A stretch of 64,000 nucleotides of DNA from Scolanthus callimorphus (taxonomy: Eukaryota > Cnidaria > Anthozoa > Actiniaria > Edwardsiidae). Made by a program: the position numbers and the translations under genes. The stretch covers positions 3,373,942 through 3,437,941 of the forward strand of contig CM066915.1 in assembly GCA_033964015.1 (NCBI GenBank), in the 5' to 3' direction. The notes below the pieces were generated by a model. That model ran no database searches and had not been told where the DNA came from. It saw only the letters and a program-made list of their open reading frames with translations. Positions 28,881-41,129 of the stretch are shown here, one piece after another; the first letter of the stretch is position 1; each line of letters begins with the position of its first letter.

Positions 28881-29499
28881 TAAAACAATTTCAAAGTAGT
28901 ATTCATGCTCACTTCCAAAGGCAACGGATATTTATTCCCCACAAAAGTCTTGATTACACCGGAGCCATGTTCATGGCTAATGGCTCCCTAAAAATTGTGT
29001 TTCCGCGTACAACGCGTGGGTACGGCTGCACGTTGTGAAATGAAAGTGAAGTGGTCCTCTTGGATTTCAAGAAGGCGTTGCCATTAACTAAAATGGCATC
29101 TAAAAGCTCTTCTCAATACGTTTATACAGCATATAACGTTCGTTTAAATACGAGATTAAAAACAAATGGAACTTTAGTAACGGCTGGTTAGTTTAATTGT
29201 AGCAATGGAGTTCTGGAGCGAGAGCATGATGCAGTTCTCATCATGGGGTTCTCTCTTAAGGGAGGTCCTAAATGAAAAACGATAATGATACAGAGTAAAT
29301 AGCAGACATTCCTTGAAAACTATCAAATCATTTTAGACAGGTAAAATAAAACACTTATACTATAGGAAGTAGAAAAAAACATGGCATGAAAGACGTGGCA
29401 GTCAAAATAGCTGTGAGTCGATAGCTTTGATGTTTCACTCCTTCCGACACTTCAAAACACTATTTCCTTACCCAGTGTAACTATAAATTCTTCACACAA

Positions 29500-32400
29500 A
29501 TGAATCTTCCAGGGGAAGAAGCTAGGAATCTTCTAATGGCTTTCTCGCAGTCTATTTTGGCTGTTGTGATAATGGTCTGTGTGTTTCCATATTTTGTATC
29601 AAGTTGGAAGGATGGGGAGATATTCAAAGTTGTGAGCGCGCTGCAGAACGTATTGGGTTTTTACGAACGTGAGCTGGAGAGCATTAATCTGGACGCTGTG
29701 TTAGGTTTACGTATAGCACAGGGTGAGTTTATATCAGTGTTTACTTTTGTAAAATGAAACTCAAGAAAGTCTTATTTGCTGTTTGCACGCTTGTGTTATT
29801 TTTTTGTTAGCTCTTATTTTTGGGTTAGCTTTTTTTTGTGTAGATTGTTTGTCGTTGGTTATGGTTGTTTGTTTTAACTTGTCTGATGTGCTTTTATTTG
29901 GTTGTTTTTGCTTACAGTAAAAATCCGGCCTCATATATAAGTATAAGAGTTAGACAAATCTTGAACGGTTTATACCCAAAAAATCCTCACCATTAGACTG
30001 AAGGATCTGGTCAATATGGATTCCCAGACTGACAAGGTCCATGTAGTTATAATTAAAGAGACGTTTAGGCCTTCGGCTTCATCAGCAATTTTTTTATTGT
30101 TTCCAGGTTCCATTTTGTAACCTAATTAGTTATTCAGTTTGGACACTCTTTTTAAAAAACTGAAGAAAAAAGGGCGTAGGCCGAACCGCTCTTTTATTAA
30201 ATTTTTAACTATACGGACTTTGGAAGTTGCCAGTCGTCTCTTTTCAATCATTGCCCCTTACAGTACCCAACCCTCCCAGAGCTCCTAGGCTCGGTTTCTA
30301 GCCGTGGTCAGAAATGACCCCACCACGGCTGGAAACCGAGCTTACAGAGCTCCCATTCTCGTACCCAGAGCTCCCCAGCTCGTCTGCTCGCAGGGGAGGC
30401 TCTGGGGACATCCATTTGAGGGCCGTCGCTGATTGGCTAATTTTGAGCGTTGGAGCATGCGCTGAAAGGTCTTTCTCTCAGCGGCTCTGTATTAAATCTC
30501 GCGCATGCGTCAGTGGCTGTCACCAGAGCCTCCCCCGCGAGGTGACGAGCCGGGAGCTCTGGGTTCGAGAATGGTCAGTCAGCAAAGGCCCCAATCTCGT
30601 ACCAAGAGTTCGTCATCTTTTGGTCAGCGGCAAGATTCAGAGCTCCGGCTTAAAAAATGTTGCTCAATTTTGCCATAAACCGCTGTAGATCTTAGTTCTT
30701 ATTTTATTGGTGTTCGGAGATTTTTCTTGCATTTTATGGAGTTTTGTGTGTTTTAAAGGCGAATTCATTCTGGAACCCAGAGCTTCCCGGCTCGTAACTT
30801 TGCGGGGGAGGCCCTGGTGACAGCCACTGACGCATGCGCGAGATTTTTAATACAGAGCCACTGAGAGAAAGACCTTTCAGCGCATGCTCCAACGCTCAAA
30901 ATCAACCAATCAGCGACGGCCCTCAAATGGATGTCCCCAGAGCCTCCCCTTCGAGCAGACGAGCCGGGGAGCTCTGGGTACGAGAATGCGGCGAGATCGT
31001 CATGCTCTTGATACCACGCATGCTCACAAATTTGGATACCCCGGCCCAGAGCTCTGAATCTTGCCGCTGGACAAAAGATGACGGGCACTGGGTACGAGAT
31101 TGCCCAAAGGCCTTCAAAAGCTCAAATGGCTGTCACCAGAACATCCTTGCGTAGATGACGGATGGGACCCCAGAATGAGAACAACACGTTAACTAGGCTT
31201 TGGACGATTCACTGGCGCGGAGAACTAAGGAGCATTCATTATTTATTCCAGGGGGTGGGCTGGCACAATTTTTCATACATATTTTTCATCATATGGAAGA
31301 TTTTTCATCATATGGAAATAAAGACCTATTATTATTATTATTATTATTATGATGGTGACGATGATGATGATGATGATTATTATTATTATTATTATTATTA
31401 TTATACAGCCCGGCCCCAAAAACCTCTTGACCCCTCCCAAGTATCAATAGAAACCTCAAAGCTCTATCAGGCAATTTTTATAATAATGAAGGCCCTCCCT
31501 CCCCTAGATCAGGATGAAATGTTGGGGCATGTAGATACCAAAACCATTTCCTGTATTTAATTAGGACAATTAGGAATTTCCTGTGACTGCACCGCATGAA
31601 CAGTTTGTTGTTATTTTACAGGCGTGCATCCTCTTAAATATTAAATTAATGTCACTGCTTCCAAAAAATGTAGATGACCCCTCACAGAAGTTTTCAAATT
31701 TTCTGGTGACCCCCTACTTGAACGTGCCAAATTTAACATGGCCCCCCCCTTAATTCTTGCCAACCCACCCCCTGGCATAAATAATGAATGCTCCCTAAAG
31801 GCCGTAAAAATAGAGATATCAGTTCAGTTCTAAAATGCGTCGTGTTTTGATTTCTCGCATGTGATTTTTCCTGAAAGGTGTTCTACAGCGTACTCTTCAA
31901 GATGCTAAACTCCAAGCTCACGGAAGCAACGTGCTTACTAGAATACGACCTCTAAAACATCACCTGGCTCGGTTAATACGTGATGTAATACCACATTTAA
32001 AACAAAACAACCCCGCCTACTTCCAAGAGGTTGGATTTGTCGTTGAGAACTTCTGGACAATTATCAAACCATTCAGAAGGCTGAAGCACACATCAGGCTC
32101 GCCTGTTGACGAAAGCACTTTAATAGGGACTTCGCTTGGTAGGCCTTATCAGCCTTGCATGGAGGCTTTGTTTGGCAGCGCAGGGCCTGGAGGCGAGATG
32201 TGTAATGTGACTGATGCATGCTGGGAAGTCATGACGAAGCCTGGAGGGATTGGATATACGCTGACTCACAAAGCCCTGTACTTCATGTTTGGTGAACTTA
32301 GAGGTTGGTGAATAGACCTTTTTCCAAAATGGCCACCGCAAATTCACATGTGTTACTAATTAAGCTGACTAAAAATCAAATACTGCCACTAGAAAGAGTA

Positions 32401-35400
32401 TCCTCACATTAGTAATCCTTTAAATTTTCGTTATGCCAAATGTCGGCCATGTCGGCTGAGAAATCAGAGTCTGAAAACTGAAAATTTTACAGAGATTTGT
32501 ATGACTGGGGGTATGATGCATACAAAGTTCGTTTTCTCGGAAGATATTGGATATAATGCAACGAAATTTGTAGTTTTACTAAAGTGATAATGTGTGTTCT
32601 ACTGCTGGTGTTCATTTTTAACAAAAATCGATTTGAATTTTCGGCGGCCATTTTGGAAAAAGGTCTATTCTAAGTTGCTACGAGTACAGTGTAAGAAATA
32701 TCTGGATCCCTCACGGATATACTTTATCCGTTCCCCCATAAGTCGGAAGTGAGTGTTGGTTCGGTTTTTTATTGAGGGTGCATGAATTGTCGACTTTCTT
32801 CAACTTCCTTATAAGGAAATACCTGCATACCTTATGTGTTGTTCATGGTCCAGAGGCCTGGAAACAAGGTAGATAAAATACGACAGGAAGCCCGGTCAAT
32901 CTCTAGAAACGCGACAATGTTATCTTGAGAGGGTGGAGTCAAAACAGCGTGAATTGCATTTTTATAACAGCTGAACAGCTTTTATAAAACCCGTTACCAA
33001 ATCTCTTTGTAAACGAAAAATAACAAAGGACCAAAGAGTGACCCCTGTGGCAGTCGAGCGTCTCAGTGTTCCATAAGGCGAATAAAACTTTGAAGCCCCC
33101 ATTTGAAGATAAATCATTCTGACCCCTTCCTGTGTACAGCAGATCCCTTTTCCTCACGCCTTCTTCGTTGTAACACAGGCTGTTCTGATGTGTTTATGAA
33201 GAGGATCAAAGCACATCGTTCGCCCCACTCGCCTCTTGGACAACTCTACGATTCGATCTGCTCCTCCATCTATTCTCAAATGCTAACGCTAGAACGCATG
33301 CGCAACAAGGACCGCATCCACGTGGACTTGTTCCTTGAACAGTCAGCGGTGTGTGGGCTACTGGGCTATTACCAGTTCCTCTCGGAAAAGAGAATGACAC
33401 GGCTGTTGAGGTGGCAGTTGCCGGCCGGTTGCTATGGAGATCCTGATTATGCCGCTGGTATAAAGGCGATAAGGTATAAAATTGCATGAACATTTCAAAG
33501 CTTTGTACCAATATTGCATGTACCTGATTCAAGAAAAATTGCTATAAGAATTGGCCGTTGAATGCAAAATACATTCAATACTTTGCTTGAATGGACACCA
33601 ACTAATAGCTCACAATGGCCGTTTTCACACTAGAGACGAACAAATCGTCTGGACGAACAATCGTCTCAAGACGAACAAATCATCTGATGTGAAAACGGGA
33701 CGAACAAATTTTCAGAGGAACAAATCGTCTGAATTTGTTCGTCTGTTTGGCCGTCTATGAAGACGATTTTTCATCGACTAGACGAAAAAAACGACCAAAG
33801 TCCGACTTAAATTCACAGTAGACGAACACATCGTCAGACGATTTGTCCGTCCCGACGATTTGTTCGTCTTCTAGTGTGAAAATGGCCAATAACAACATGT
33901 GGAGATTCGGTACTTGGTATGCGCTTGGGTCGCTGGTCACCGAACAAATCGCTGGCTCGTAAAACGAGGAACCGCTGAAATGTTTTTCGTTTGCGGGCGA
34001 CGGAATGACGCGAACGCTGTCCGCTTTCGCGGGATTTTTCACCTCGTACTTTATATCCAGCAGTAGGGAAACAGTGCACCTAATTCGGAGTGTGCGTCGC
34101 GTTGTCAGGGTTATGAAGATTTCAATCGCCAGAAGAGATAAACACACTATCTTGTTATTCATAAGTTTTTAATTACAAAATTATGAGATTAGATAAGTTT
34201 GAAATTTCGTTATCGCGCAAATTATTATATGCAATTTAGCTTCCTGGAAAGAAAAAGCTAAAATTCAAGTCGACCATCCAAAGAGCCATCTACGGCAAGC
34301 AACTTCATTAGAGAAGGAGACTGGAGGACAGAAGACAGCTGTAAAGTAGAAAAAATATATTTATAAATACTGTTTCATTATTTTGTCTGCAGCATAAAGA
34401 TACACACAAACAAGCATAAGAATCTAAATTATTTTTGTGATAAAATGTGATCAGCTAAATTAGAGGAGGAAAGAACTAGGATATTGAATACAAATTGTAA
34501 ACAAAATGTGTAGCCAGATTTGCGGGTTTTCCCCCGTGTAAGAACAATTCCCAGAGGACATCATTGTTGTGTTCAGTTATTTCATCGTGATTCGTTCTAG
34601 TAAACAAAAGAGGCTTTGTGACGCAACTCATGAACAATACACAGTCCGTGTAGCCAGATTGGCAGAGATCATGGTCAAAAAATATGCAAATTAACTTTGA
34701 CAGAAGCATAAGAAATTAGTACAATCATCACTTTTATTCGCAAAAGGCAAATTTTGACACAATTAATAGCGCTTAGAACCAATTCTAGAATATATGTGTT
34801 TTGTAATCATGGACAATTTAGACCGGTTCAAATACTGGTTTCTGAACAGCAACTGAAATAATTGTTATAGAGTTGCTATAATTGTACGTGCTTATACGAA
34901 GCAAATCTACAATTTCACCGAATGACTGATTGTCCCGATCGTAGTTTGTCAAGAGACTGCCAACATAGTTAAACTTAAAAATAATATTTACTGGCCATCA
35001 CAGAAACATATGACACTGAAACCACTAATTTCTCAACTACAACCTGTTCGTCGCTAACTGACCCAAAGCTATTCCATACAAAAGTTGGGGGCAAAGGCGA
35101 TTTTTTCTGAATTTGGTTTGGAGGTAACGTGAGAAATAGAGACTTGAACTATACATTTCTGTTTTTAAATCACCGGTTCAGCCCTTGGTACCATGATCTG
35201 TGAGCTATGCATTCATGGTTTAATTTGCTAGGTGAACGATTTGAGCAAATTTAAAACTAAATGCCTCGGCATTGACCGACTCCGAATGGACAACAATGCA
35301 GTTTAAAAAGATAAATGAAGCAAATTAACTCACCTTTTCGCTTTTATGTATTTGTAGTTTACGTCGATGTCAACAAACAATCTCTCAATGGTGCTGTTAT

Positions 35401-36861
35401 AACATAACAATGGCCGCCATGTTTGCTACGAAGGACTTCTTCTCTGGCCATACTGAGAAGGACGAGAAGCGTATTTTTCGACCATGTAGCCGCTATTTGA
35501 AGCATCCTAAGCATCGACCGGCCTTTTGAATGACAATAGGATAATGCCGAGGAATATTTTAAGCATCTTCAGCAACATTTACGTAGAAATAATCCAGAGA
35601 AATCGATGGGACAAACCGAAACGTAACGCTCCACTCTGACCAGATTCCATTCCCTTTGGCTTTCTAGCGCATGCGTAGAACTTATTCTCCACCTCTTGCC
35701 AATAACTATAGCCTTACGCGCAGGAGCGCCGGAAACCCGGAACAAAACCTTGGTTTAATAGCGAAGTGATCCTAGATTTCATGACGCACGGGGTGAGGAA
35801 ATGAGAAAAATCGAGAGAAAGGAAAGGTAGAGAGAAAGAAAAAAATTCTCCCGCTTCCCTTTTCCCTTTAATAGGTTATGTCCTTGTCTACCCTCGCGAT
35901 TAAACCCGCCTAGCATCCTACGAAAATACATTTATAAGCCAGAAAAAGCGTAAGCGGTATTTTCATTTCAAAATTCTGCCAGTGCGGTTGTACGATTTTT
36001 CCGCTGTGTCCTGTGAACATCAATATTGTGACTCATTATTTTGCTCTGCCTTGACTTACAGCAAGGGGATTCCTGTCGCCACAGGAAGAAAACTACTCAC
36101 AATGGAGCTTTTATCAGGTAAACAAGAAGCCCTCCTTCCTCTGTCGAAGACCTCTCAAATTCTAGAAAAGGTTTAGTAAACGTTTGAATCATGTTAGTAG
36201 CAGGTGATTATGAGAAAAGCGCACTAATTTTATATAGTAACCCCTTTGGAAAGACTTATGGAATAACTACTGCACAGATGCAGTAATGGTGCCCTATATA
36301 AAAGCATGGAAGAGTCACGGAAGGTCTTGTTTCATCATAAGCCCCATTCCCAGCCCATTTGTGAGCCGGTGGAATCGCAGACCGACACAAAAAACGGCTG
36401 GAAATCAAGCCTAGTTTCATCAGGACACCCCCCTAGGAAAAACGCCAGCTCTTCATTTGGGATTGTGCGGATAAAAAAAGGAAAAGTCCATGGTATTGAC
36501 ATAAAATGATAAAACGTGTGTAACGCTAAGATAAAATTTATAATTTTGATAACTTTGCTTTTCGTGTGTAGATGGCTGCGAGTCGCACATAACTGGCGTC
36601 GCCACATCCCTGCTAGCCATATACCTGCGCTGGCTACTGCACTCACAAGACTCTATCTCCATGACAACAGCTCCTATCTCCATAGCAACAGATATGACTA
36701 ACAATCACGCGTCTCTGAGGCCGATAAAATTCAATTTGCTGCAGTATAACGAAAGTCTGATGACGGAGACAGAAGAAAGGGGACAGGTTTTGAGTCTTTC
36801 ATTTTCAGTGTTTGCGTGTGGTCTAGCGGCCTTTGTTGCTATAGTAACGGCCTCTTTGTAA
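29500..36861 (+). CDS. C16orf89-family protein (DUF4735), tandem copy 3
   Basis: Exons 29500-29722, 31878-32303, 33179-33457 and 36572-36861, all phase 1, give 405 residues; an in-frame ATG 12 codons later (29536) sits directly before the hydrophobic leader (FSQSILAVVIMVCVFP) and may be the true start. Motifs: LDAVLGLRIAQG; CNVTDACWEVM and GYTLTHKALYFMFG; LFLEQSAVCGLLGYYQFL and PAGCYGD; DGCESHITGVATSLLAIYL. The protein ends in a hydrophobic stretch (about residues 382-405) with no polar tail, so it is either a membrane anchor with almost no cytoplasmic part or a GPI-anchor signal. Exon 3 is 279 nt, exactly as in copy 1, and exon 2 is 426 nt, exactly as in copy 2. The donor of exon 2 (GTTGGT) is weak. 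Function is unknown for the family. Confidence 0.87.
29723..30353. other. intron 1 of copy 3, left part
   Basis: T-rich sequence with repeated GTTTGT/GTTGTTT words; no coding similarity. Confidence 0.4.
30354..31103. repeat. cluster of family-A and family-B MITEs in copy 3 intron 1
   Basis: Family A, complete, at 30354-30573; family-B fragment at 30590-30655; family A again at 30766-30988 (one end degraded to CATTCTGGAACCC); family-B half copy at 31037-31103. Together this reproduces the A/B association seen at 15206-16090. Confidence 0.75.
31227..31796. repeat. inverted-repeat element enclosing an (ATT)n microsatellite
   Basis: GAGCATTCATTATTTATTCC with AGGGGGTGGGCTGGCA at the left pairs with TGCCAACCCACCCCCTGGCA and ATAATGAATGCTCC at the right. 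The (ATT)n/(GAT)n microsatellite lies at 31328-31412. Confidence 0.75.
31328..31412. repeat. trinucleotide microsatellite (ATT)n(GAT)n(ATT)n
   Basis: Compound tract of TAT/TTA triplets interrupted by GATGGTGACGATGATGATG. The long Tyr, Asn or Asp runs of nearby frames come from it. Confidence 0.9.
32310..32670. repeat. MITE inserted 7 bp after the exon 2 donor of copy 3
   Basis: GAATAGACCTTTTTCCAAAA with TGGCCACCG at the left pairs with CGGCGGCCATTTTGGAAAAA and GGTCTATTC at the right. It is about 360 bp and non-coding. Confidence 0.75.
33615..33887. repeat. MITE with GACGAACAAATCGTC words
   Basis: GGCCGTTTTCACACTAGAGA and its complement (CTAGTGTGAAAATGGCC) bound about 270 bp, filled with GACGAACAAATCGTCT/GACGATTTGTTCGTC in both senses. 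It lies in intron 3 of copy 3. Confidence 0.75.
33888..36571. other. rest of intron 3 of copy 3
   Basis: Holds a family-E MITE (34525-34650) and otherwise unassigned sequence. An open stretch at about 34230-34345 is preceded by an acceptor-like TTTAG but does not fit the reading phase, so it is not accepted as an exon. Confidence 0.45.
34525..34650. repeat. family-E MITE, truncated
   Basis: CCCGTGTAAGAACAATTCCC, then GATTCGTTCTAGTAAACAAA and GTGACGCAACTCATGA. The right terminus is diverged or lost. Confidence 0.6.
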
Positions 36862-39165
36862 TGGCCTGTCGCTCACATGCATTAAGGTTGACAAGGAATT
36901 TTTCAAGCAGTACATTTTTGATAACGTGTGAATAAGGCTTTTTGCAAGTAGCAGGTCAGCTAATCACCTTTCACTACTCGCAGACGGCGAAGCGAGTTTC
37001 CCTTTCGTAAACCGTCGATGCCTTTTAGAACCGTCGTTGCCATTTCTGTGAACGGTCGATGCCTTTTCAGAAAGGTCGTTGCCATTTCTGATCCCGTGGG
37101 ACAATTAGTCATAGATGTCCATATGAAACATGGTACAAATCCAATTAAAAAACACCTCCAATCCAGCAAATTCACTCGTTAGAGTTTGGGTTAGTAATCG
37201 GGTTACCGGTTAGGGTTCCAAATAGCTTAGAATTTATATAAGATTTTTTTTTTGTATTACCGAGACAACGAAACTAAACGTGAAAAATGTCTAAGTGCCG
37301 TCCAAACGGCAATGACCGTTTACGAAAGGGAAGTGCCGTCAGTGACCTGCGACATATTATACGCGAGTTTGTATTACTTTGTATTACATTCTTCAATGTT
37401 CTAACTTACTGTGGTTTCCATAAGTTACCTAGTGTACCGTTTGGTTTATAGAATGCACCCGTTATGTACCATATACGACAAGTCGAGTAAAACACGACGC
37501 ACCATGACCCACCAAGTGTTTTATATCTAAACGATCCGTCTCGCCCTTCTCATAATGCACTGCTTCGACGCTGTTTTCGACATCAGAGCCGCAACAAACA
37601 CATATCAAGAAAGTGCTGTCGTTTTTATGGCAAATCCGCGCGGGTTGCCTGTGGTGTTCAAAACGTGACTCAGGCCCCTCGGCGGGGGGTAAAAACAAAA
37701 TGGCGATCAAGAGAGAAGGATGTTTCTCGAGTATCTGCAAGTTTTGGTCAATTTTCCTGCTTTTTCGCTAAGATATATATGAGGAAAAGTACTTACAGAC
37801 CTTCCAAATAAGGTAAGGGGGAATTTCCTAATAAGGAAGTTTTGCAACGCCAGCTTTTGGCGAAATTGTCTTCATATGGTGTTCAGGTGAGAGCATGGTA
37901 ATGAATCATGCGAACAAAGACAGATGGCAATGCATTATGGGCAGGGTAAGACGGATCCTTGAACACTAAACAGAATAAAGTTGTTTGCGGGCGCTCGGAC
38001 TAGAACGAGTCTGAGCTGAGCCTGGCCCAAAACATATTTAAGCCCAATACAAGAACATAAACTACACTTTGGAACACCATTTTTCCACGGCGTTTAACAT
38101 AAATCTCAACTATTGGTTGTTGTTGTTGTTCATGTTCACGTCTCCGCCGACGCAGACCACCTAGTTTTCCCGTAAAACTAGTCATACCATACACTTTGGA
38201 AAGCATTGACAATAAAAACGAGAATTTATGTTCATCCATAATAATGCCGTTTGACTCGCGCGGGCTCTAATATATTTTCATGGAGGAATGTAACAAAATT
38301 AAAAGGTGGGGTCAGGCTTTGTCGCTTCCCAGTGTCTCGTTATTAATCAAATAGAAGTTAATATAATAAAATGAAATCCATGCAATGTATATGTACACAT
38401 TTTCTTGTTATCTCCCATAATCTCTCTTTCTTTATAATACCTCAGTACGTTTACAACACGAATGCGATATCTCCGTCTGGAGGAGATACACAATCGCACA
38501 ATCGATACACTCGGCATAAACTATAACCACATAGTCCAAAGTATTCAAAGCTATGTGTGGAATGGCCTTGCAAAAGCTTTGGCGTATTCACACAAAAAAT
38601 AATAAGCCCCTTCCACACACGTATCCGGAATTCGCAACTCTTCCTTCCCGGATATGGCTATCGTCCATAAGTATCTGACGAATTCGCAGACAAATCCGGA
38701 TATTTTGAGTCCGCTCTCAAGAGTGGAAATTTTCGAATCCGATATAACATTTCGGATACGTGTGGACGGTCGAATTTTGTTAACCGGTTACGTCTGGACG
38801 CGGCCTGAACTATTTCTGTCGGATACAGATTTCGTCCACACGCATCCGGAGATATTTCGTAATGCGCTCTCCAGACTGGAAAAAAAAATCCGCAGCCTAT
38901 CCTATCTATGAAATGTGAATACGGATATTCTTTTAATCCTGACTTAACAAGATCGAGCCTACTCTCTTACGGCCCAATATAACCAAATAGAGTGCATCTG
39001 GATAAAGTAACTCTCAACTCTCAAGGCCTTTTTGCATTGCATGTGACGTCACTGGCGATCATGTTTATGGTACTGAACAAAATAAAGTTCATTGGCTCCC
39101 TTTGTTCAGTGTACCAACTTGGGAAGTAGAAAGAACAAGGACAAGTAGAACAATGAACGAAGCGG
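36862..39165. other. intergenic: repeats only
   Basis: Short degenerate repeats (AACCGTCGATGCC / GGTCGTTGCC near 37005-37085), a repeat with TAATGAATCATG..GCATTATGGGCAGGG (about 37880-37950) that recurs near 56410-56460, and a repeat with alternating CCGGATA/TATCCGG words at about 38610-38900. No gene recognised. Confidence 0.45.
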
Positions 39166-39644
39166 TTAATTCCGCCATTTGATAGGAGTGAATTGGCAAA
39201 AAGCTGTCACAATAACTGGAAAGAGCTCTCCAAATGTAGTAGACATGCCAATTTGTAACACCATAGCATTGTATGCAAACTAGCGAAGACATGATCCCTT
39301 TTGCAAAAGTCGGAAATTTTACAGAGGTTTGCATGGTGAGGTAATGTATGGTATGGTAATGTAAAATCTTTGAGCTTTTTCGGGATCATATCTTCGCTAG
39401 TTTTCATCTGATGGTACTATAAATTTAATTGGTATACCTACTAAATTCGGGATGCTCTTTCCACTGATGGCGAAAGATTTCTGCGAAATCGCTCCTATCA
39501 AATGGCGGGTAATCCGCGGTGTAAGAACCATTCCCAGAGGACACCTTTGTGTTCAGCTATCCTTTCATCATGATTCGTTCTACTAAACAAAGGAAGCTAT
39601 TGTGACGCAGCTTGTGAGTTGTTCCAGGTTCTTACACAGGGGAA
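39166..39644. repeat. MITE followed by a family-E MITE
   Basis: TTAATTCCGCCATTTGATAG...CTCCTATCAAATGGCGGGTA bounds 39166-39507. A family-E copy (GGTGTAAGAACC...GGTTCTTACAC) lies at 39517-39644. Confidence 0.65.
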
Positions 39645-39870
39645 CAGCCCAAATGGCGGACTTTATATCCAACTGCCGACCCGTAGCCAGGGATTTTTGT
39701 GGGCTAGGGGAGGTGCTAGTCTAGAAAAAGCGGACCAACGTGGTATGTCAAAATTCACTAGAAGAAGCAAATATACGAAACATATGCCAAAGTGACTGCA
39801 GTCTTCTGTTTGGCCCATTTAGTCACTAAAACAGTGTTTTCAAACCCTTAAATGTGGACCTTTTTGTCGC

Positions 39871-39871
39871 G

Positions 39872-39901
<30 letters not shown>
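39871..39901. repeat. poly-G tract, about 30 bp
   Basis: Uninterrupted G-run following GTCGCGT; probably the core of a family-D/F-like repeat. Its length in the assembly is likely approximate. Confidence 0.8.
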
Positions 39902-39902
<1 letters not shown>

Positions 39903-40657
39903 TTGCGCACAAATGCTAATAAGATTACCGAATATTTTGATAACATAGAGCTATATTATGGAAACTTTGGTTTTTGTTGACGCTCAAATTCTATCAGGTT
40001 TTCAGGAAAAATGCGTGCGGCTTGTTCAGTTTGTAAGCGCATTTGTGAATGTCTCCTTAGAATTTTTTAATGTGTATTATTCAAAGGAAATCATACGACT
40101 TTTCTCGCTCAATTTATTTGGAATATTTACACTCGTGGAGTTTTCAAAAAGCTCAAATTGCACTCGCCCGCGGCTCGTGTAATTTTGAAACTTTTTGAAA
40201 AACCCACTCGTGCAAATAAATTCCAAATAGTCCAGTTTTGAATTCTCTACTCTGCCGCTGAGTAAGCATCGACGGCAGATAAATACAGTGGGAGCCTCAA
40301 TTTGAAGTAGAAAAAGTTGTGAATACCGAGAAACTACTAAACTGAACATACAATTTTCGCACGGCAAAGAAGAGATTTAACAGTATAAATTTTCACTTCT
40401 ATAATTATTTGCATGGGGATTCAGATCTTCTCTCGCATTTTTCTCGAAAGTATGGAATTCTGCGTAAGATCCCTTGTCGCTTGGCAGTACTCTATTATTT
40501 AGGAATAAATCTATTTATCGTGTATTACACGCCTCAATAGTTGACGTGCTCTACAAAAGGGTGACCCCAGTTGCTAAGGATCTATATAACAATGGTCATT
40601 TACCTACAAAAAACGCAACCATCAGTTTGCACAGTATTTCGAGTACATAAATACGAA

Positions 40658-40726
40658 GTGTGTAAGTGGTAGATAGGTAAGTGTGTAAGTGGTAGATAGG
40701 TAAGTGTGTAAGTGGTAGATAGGTAA
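40658..40726. repeat. 23-bp tandem repeat, 3 copies
   Basis: GTGTGTAAGTGGTAGATAGG plus TAA, three identical copies. Confidence 0.92.
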
Positions 40727-40768
40727 ACTTTTACTTGCAGGACCGACATTGACTTCTTTCGCTAAAGC

Positions 40769-41125
40769 CTGGTGCACACTTGATACATAACGACATAAGA
40801 AAAATGTCGCGCGAACAAAATTTAGTGGTTCAAGAAGTTGAAGTCGACAAAAAATAACATAAGATTGCTTTGGTGAAGTAATCTAATGCAGATCCATGGA
40901 AAATATTGCTTTTTTCGTTGCAACATAACGTCATTATGTCGCTAGTGTGCATCGGGCTTAAGTGCCATTGGCGACCAATTTTTGTCGCCAAAAAGCAATA
41001 TTTAGTCGCCACATCAACGTGGATCTCAGCTGAACTTAGAAAGATGGGGTGCCATTTGGTGACTAGCGCTAAGATGTTGGTGGCCAAGCCCCCAAATTTA
41101 GTCGCCAAGGTCATAATGCCAGGGC
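40769..41125. repeat. MITE plus GGCGAC-type repeat
   Basis: 40769-40961 has AAGCCTGGTGCACACTTGAT at one end and CTAGTGTGCATCGGGCTTA at the other. 40963-41125 is rich in GTCGCCA/TGGCGAC words like 6285-6470. Confidence 0.55.
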
Positions 41126-41129
41126 CTGC

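Noticed and set aside
31289..31474. Asn/His- or Tyr-rich proteins over the (ATT)n tract
   Set aside because: Pure microsatellite translation inside an inverted-repeat element.
34230..34345. Open stretch EKAKIQVDHPKSHLRQ as an extra exon of C16orf89 copy 3
   Set aside because: It cannot be joined in phase on both sides, and copy 3 is complete without it.
37462..37740. 92-codon minus-strand frame with several Cys/His
   Set aside because: It overlaps a dispersed repeat (sequence around TAATGCACTG recurs elsewhere), has no start or splice support, and no recognisable domain.
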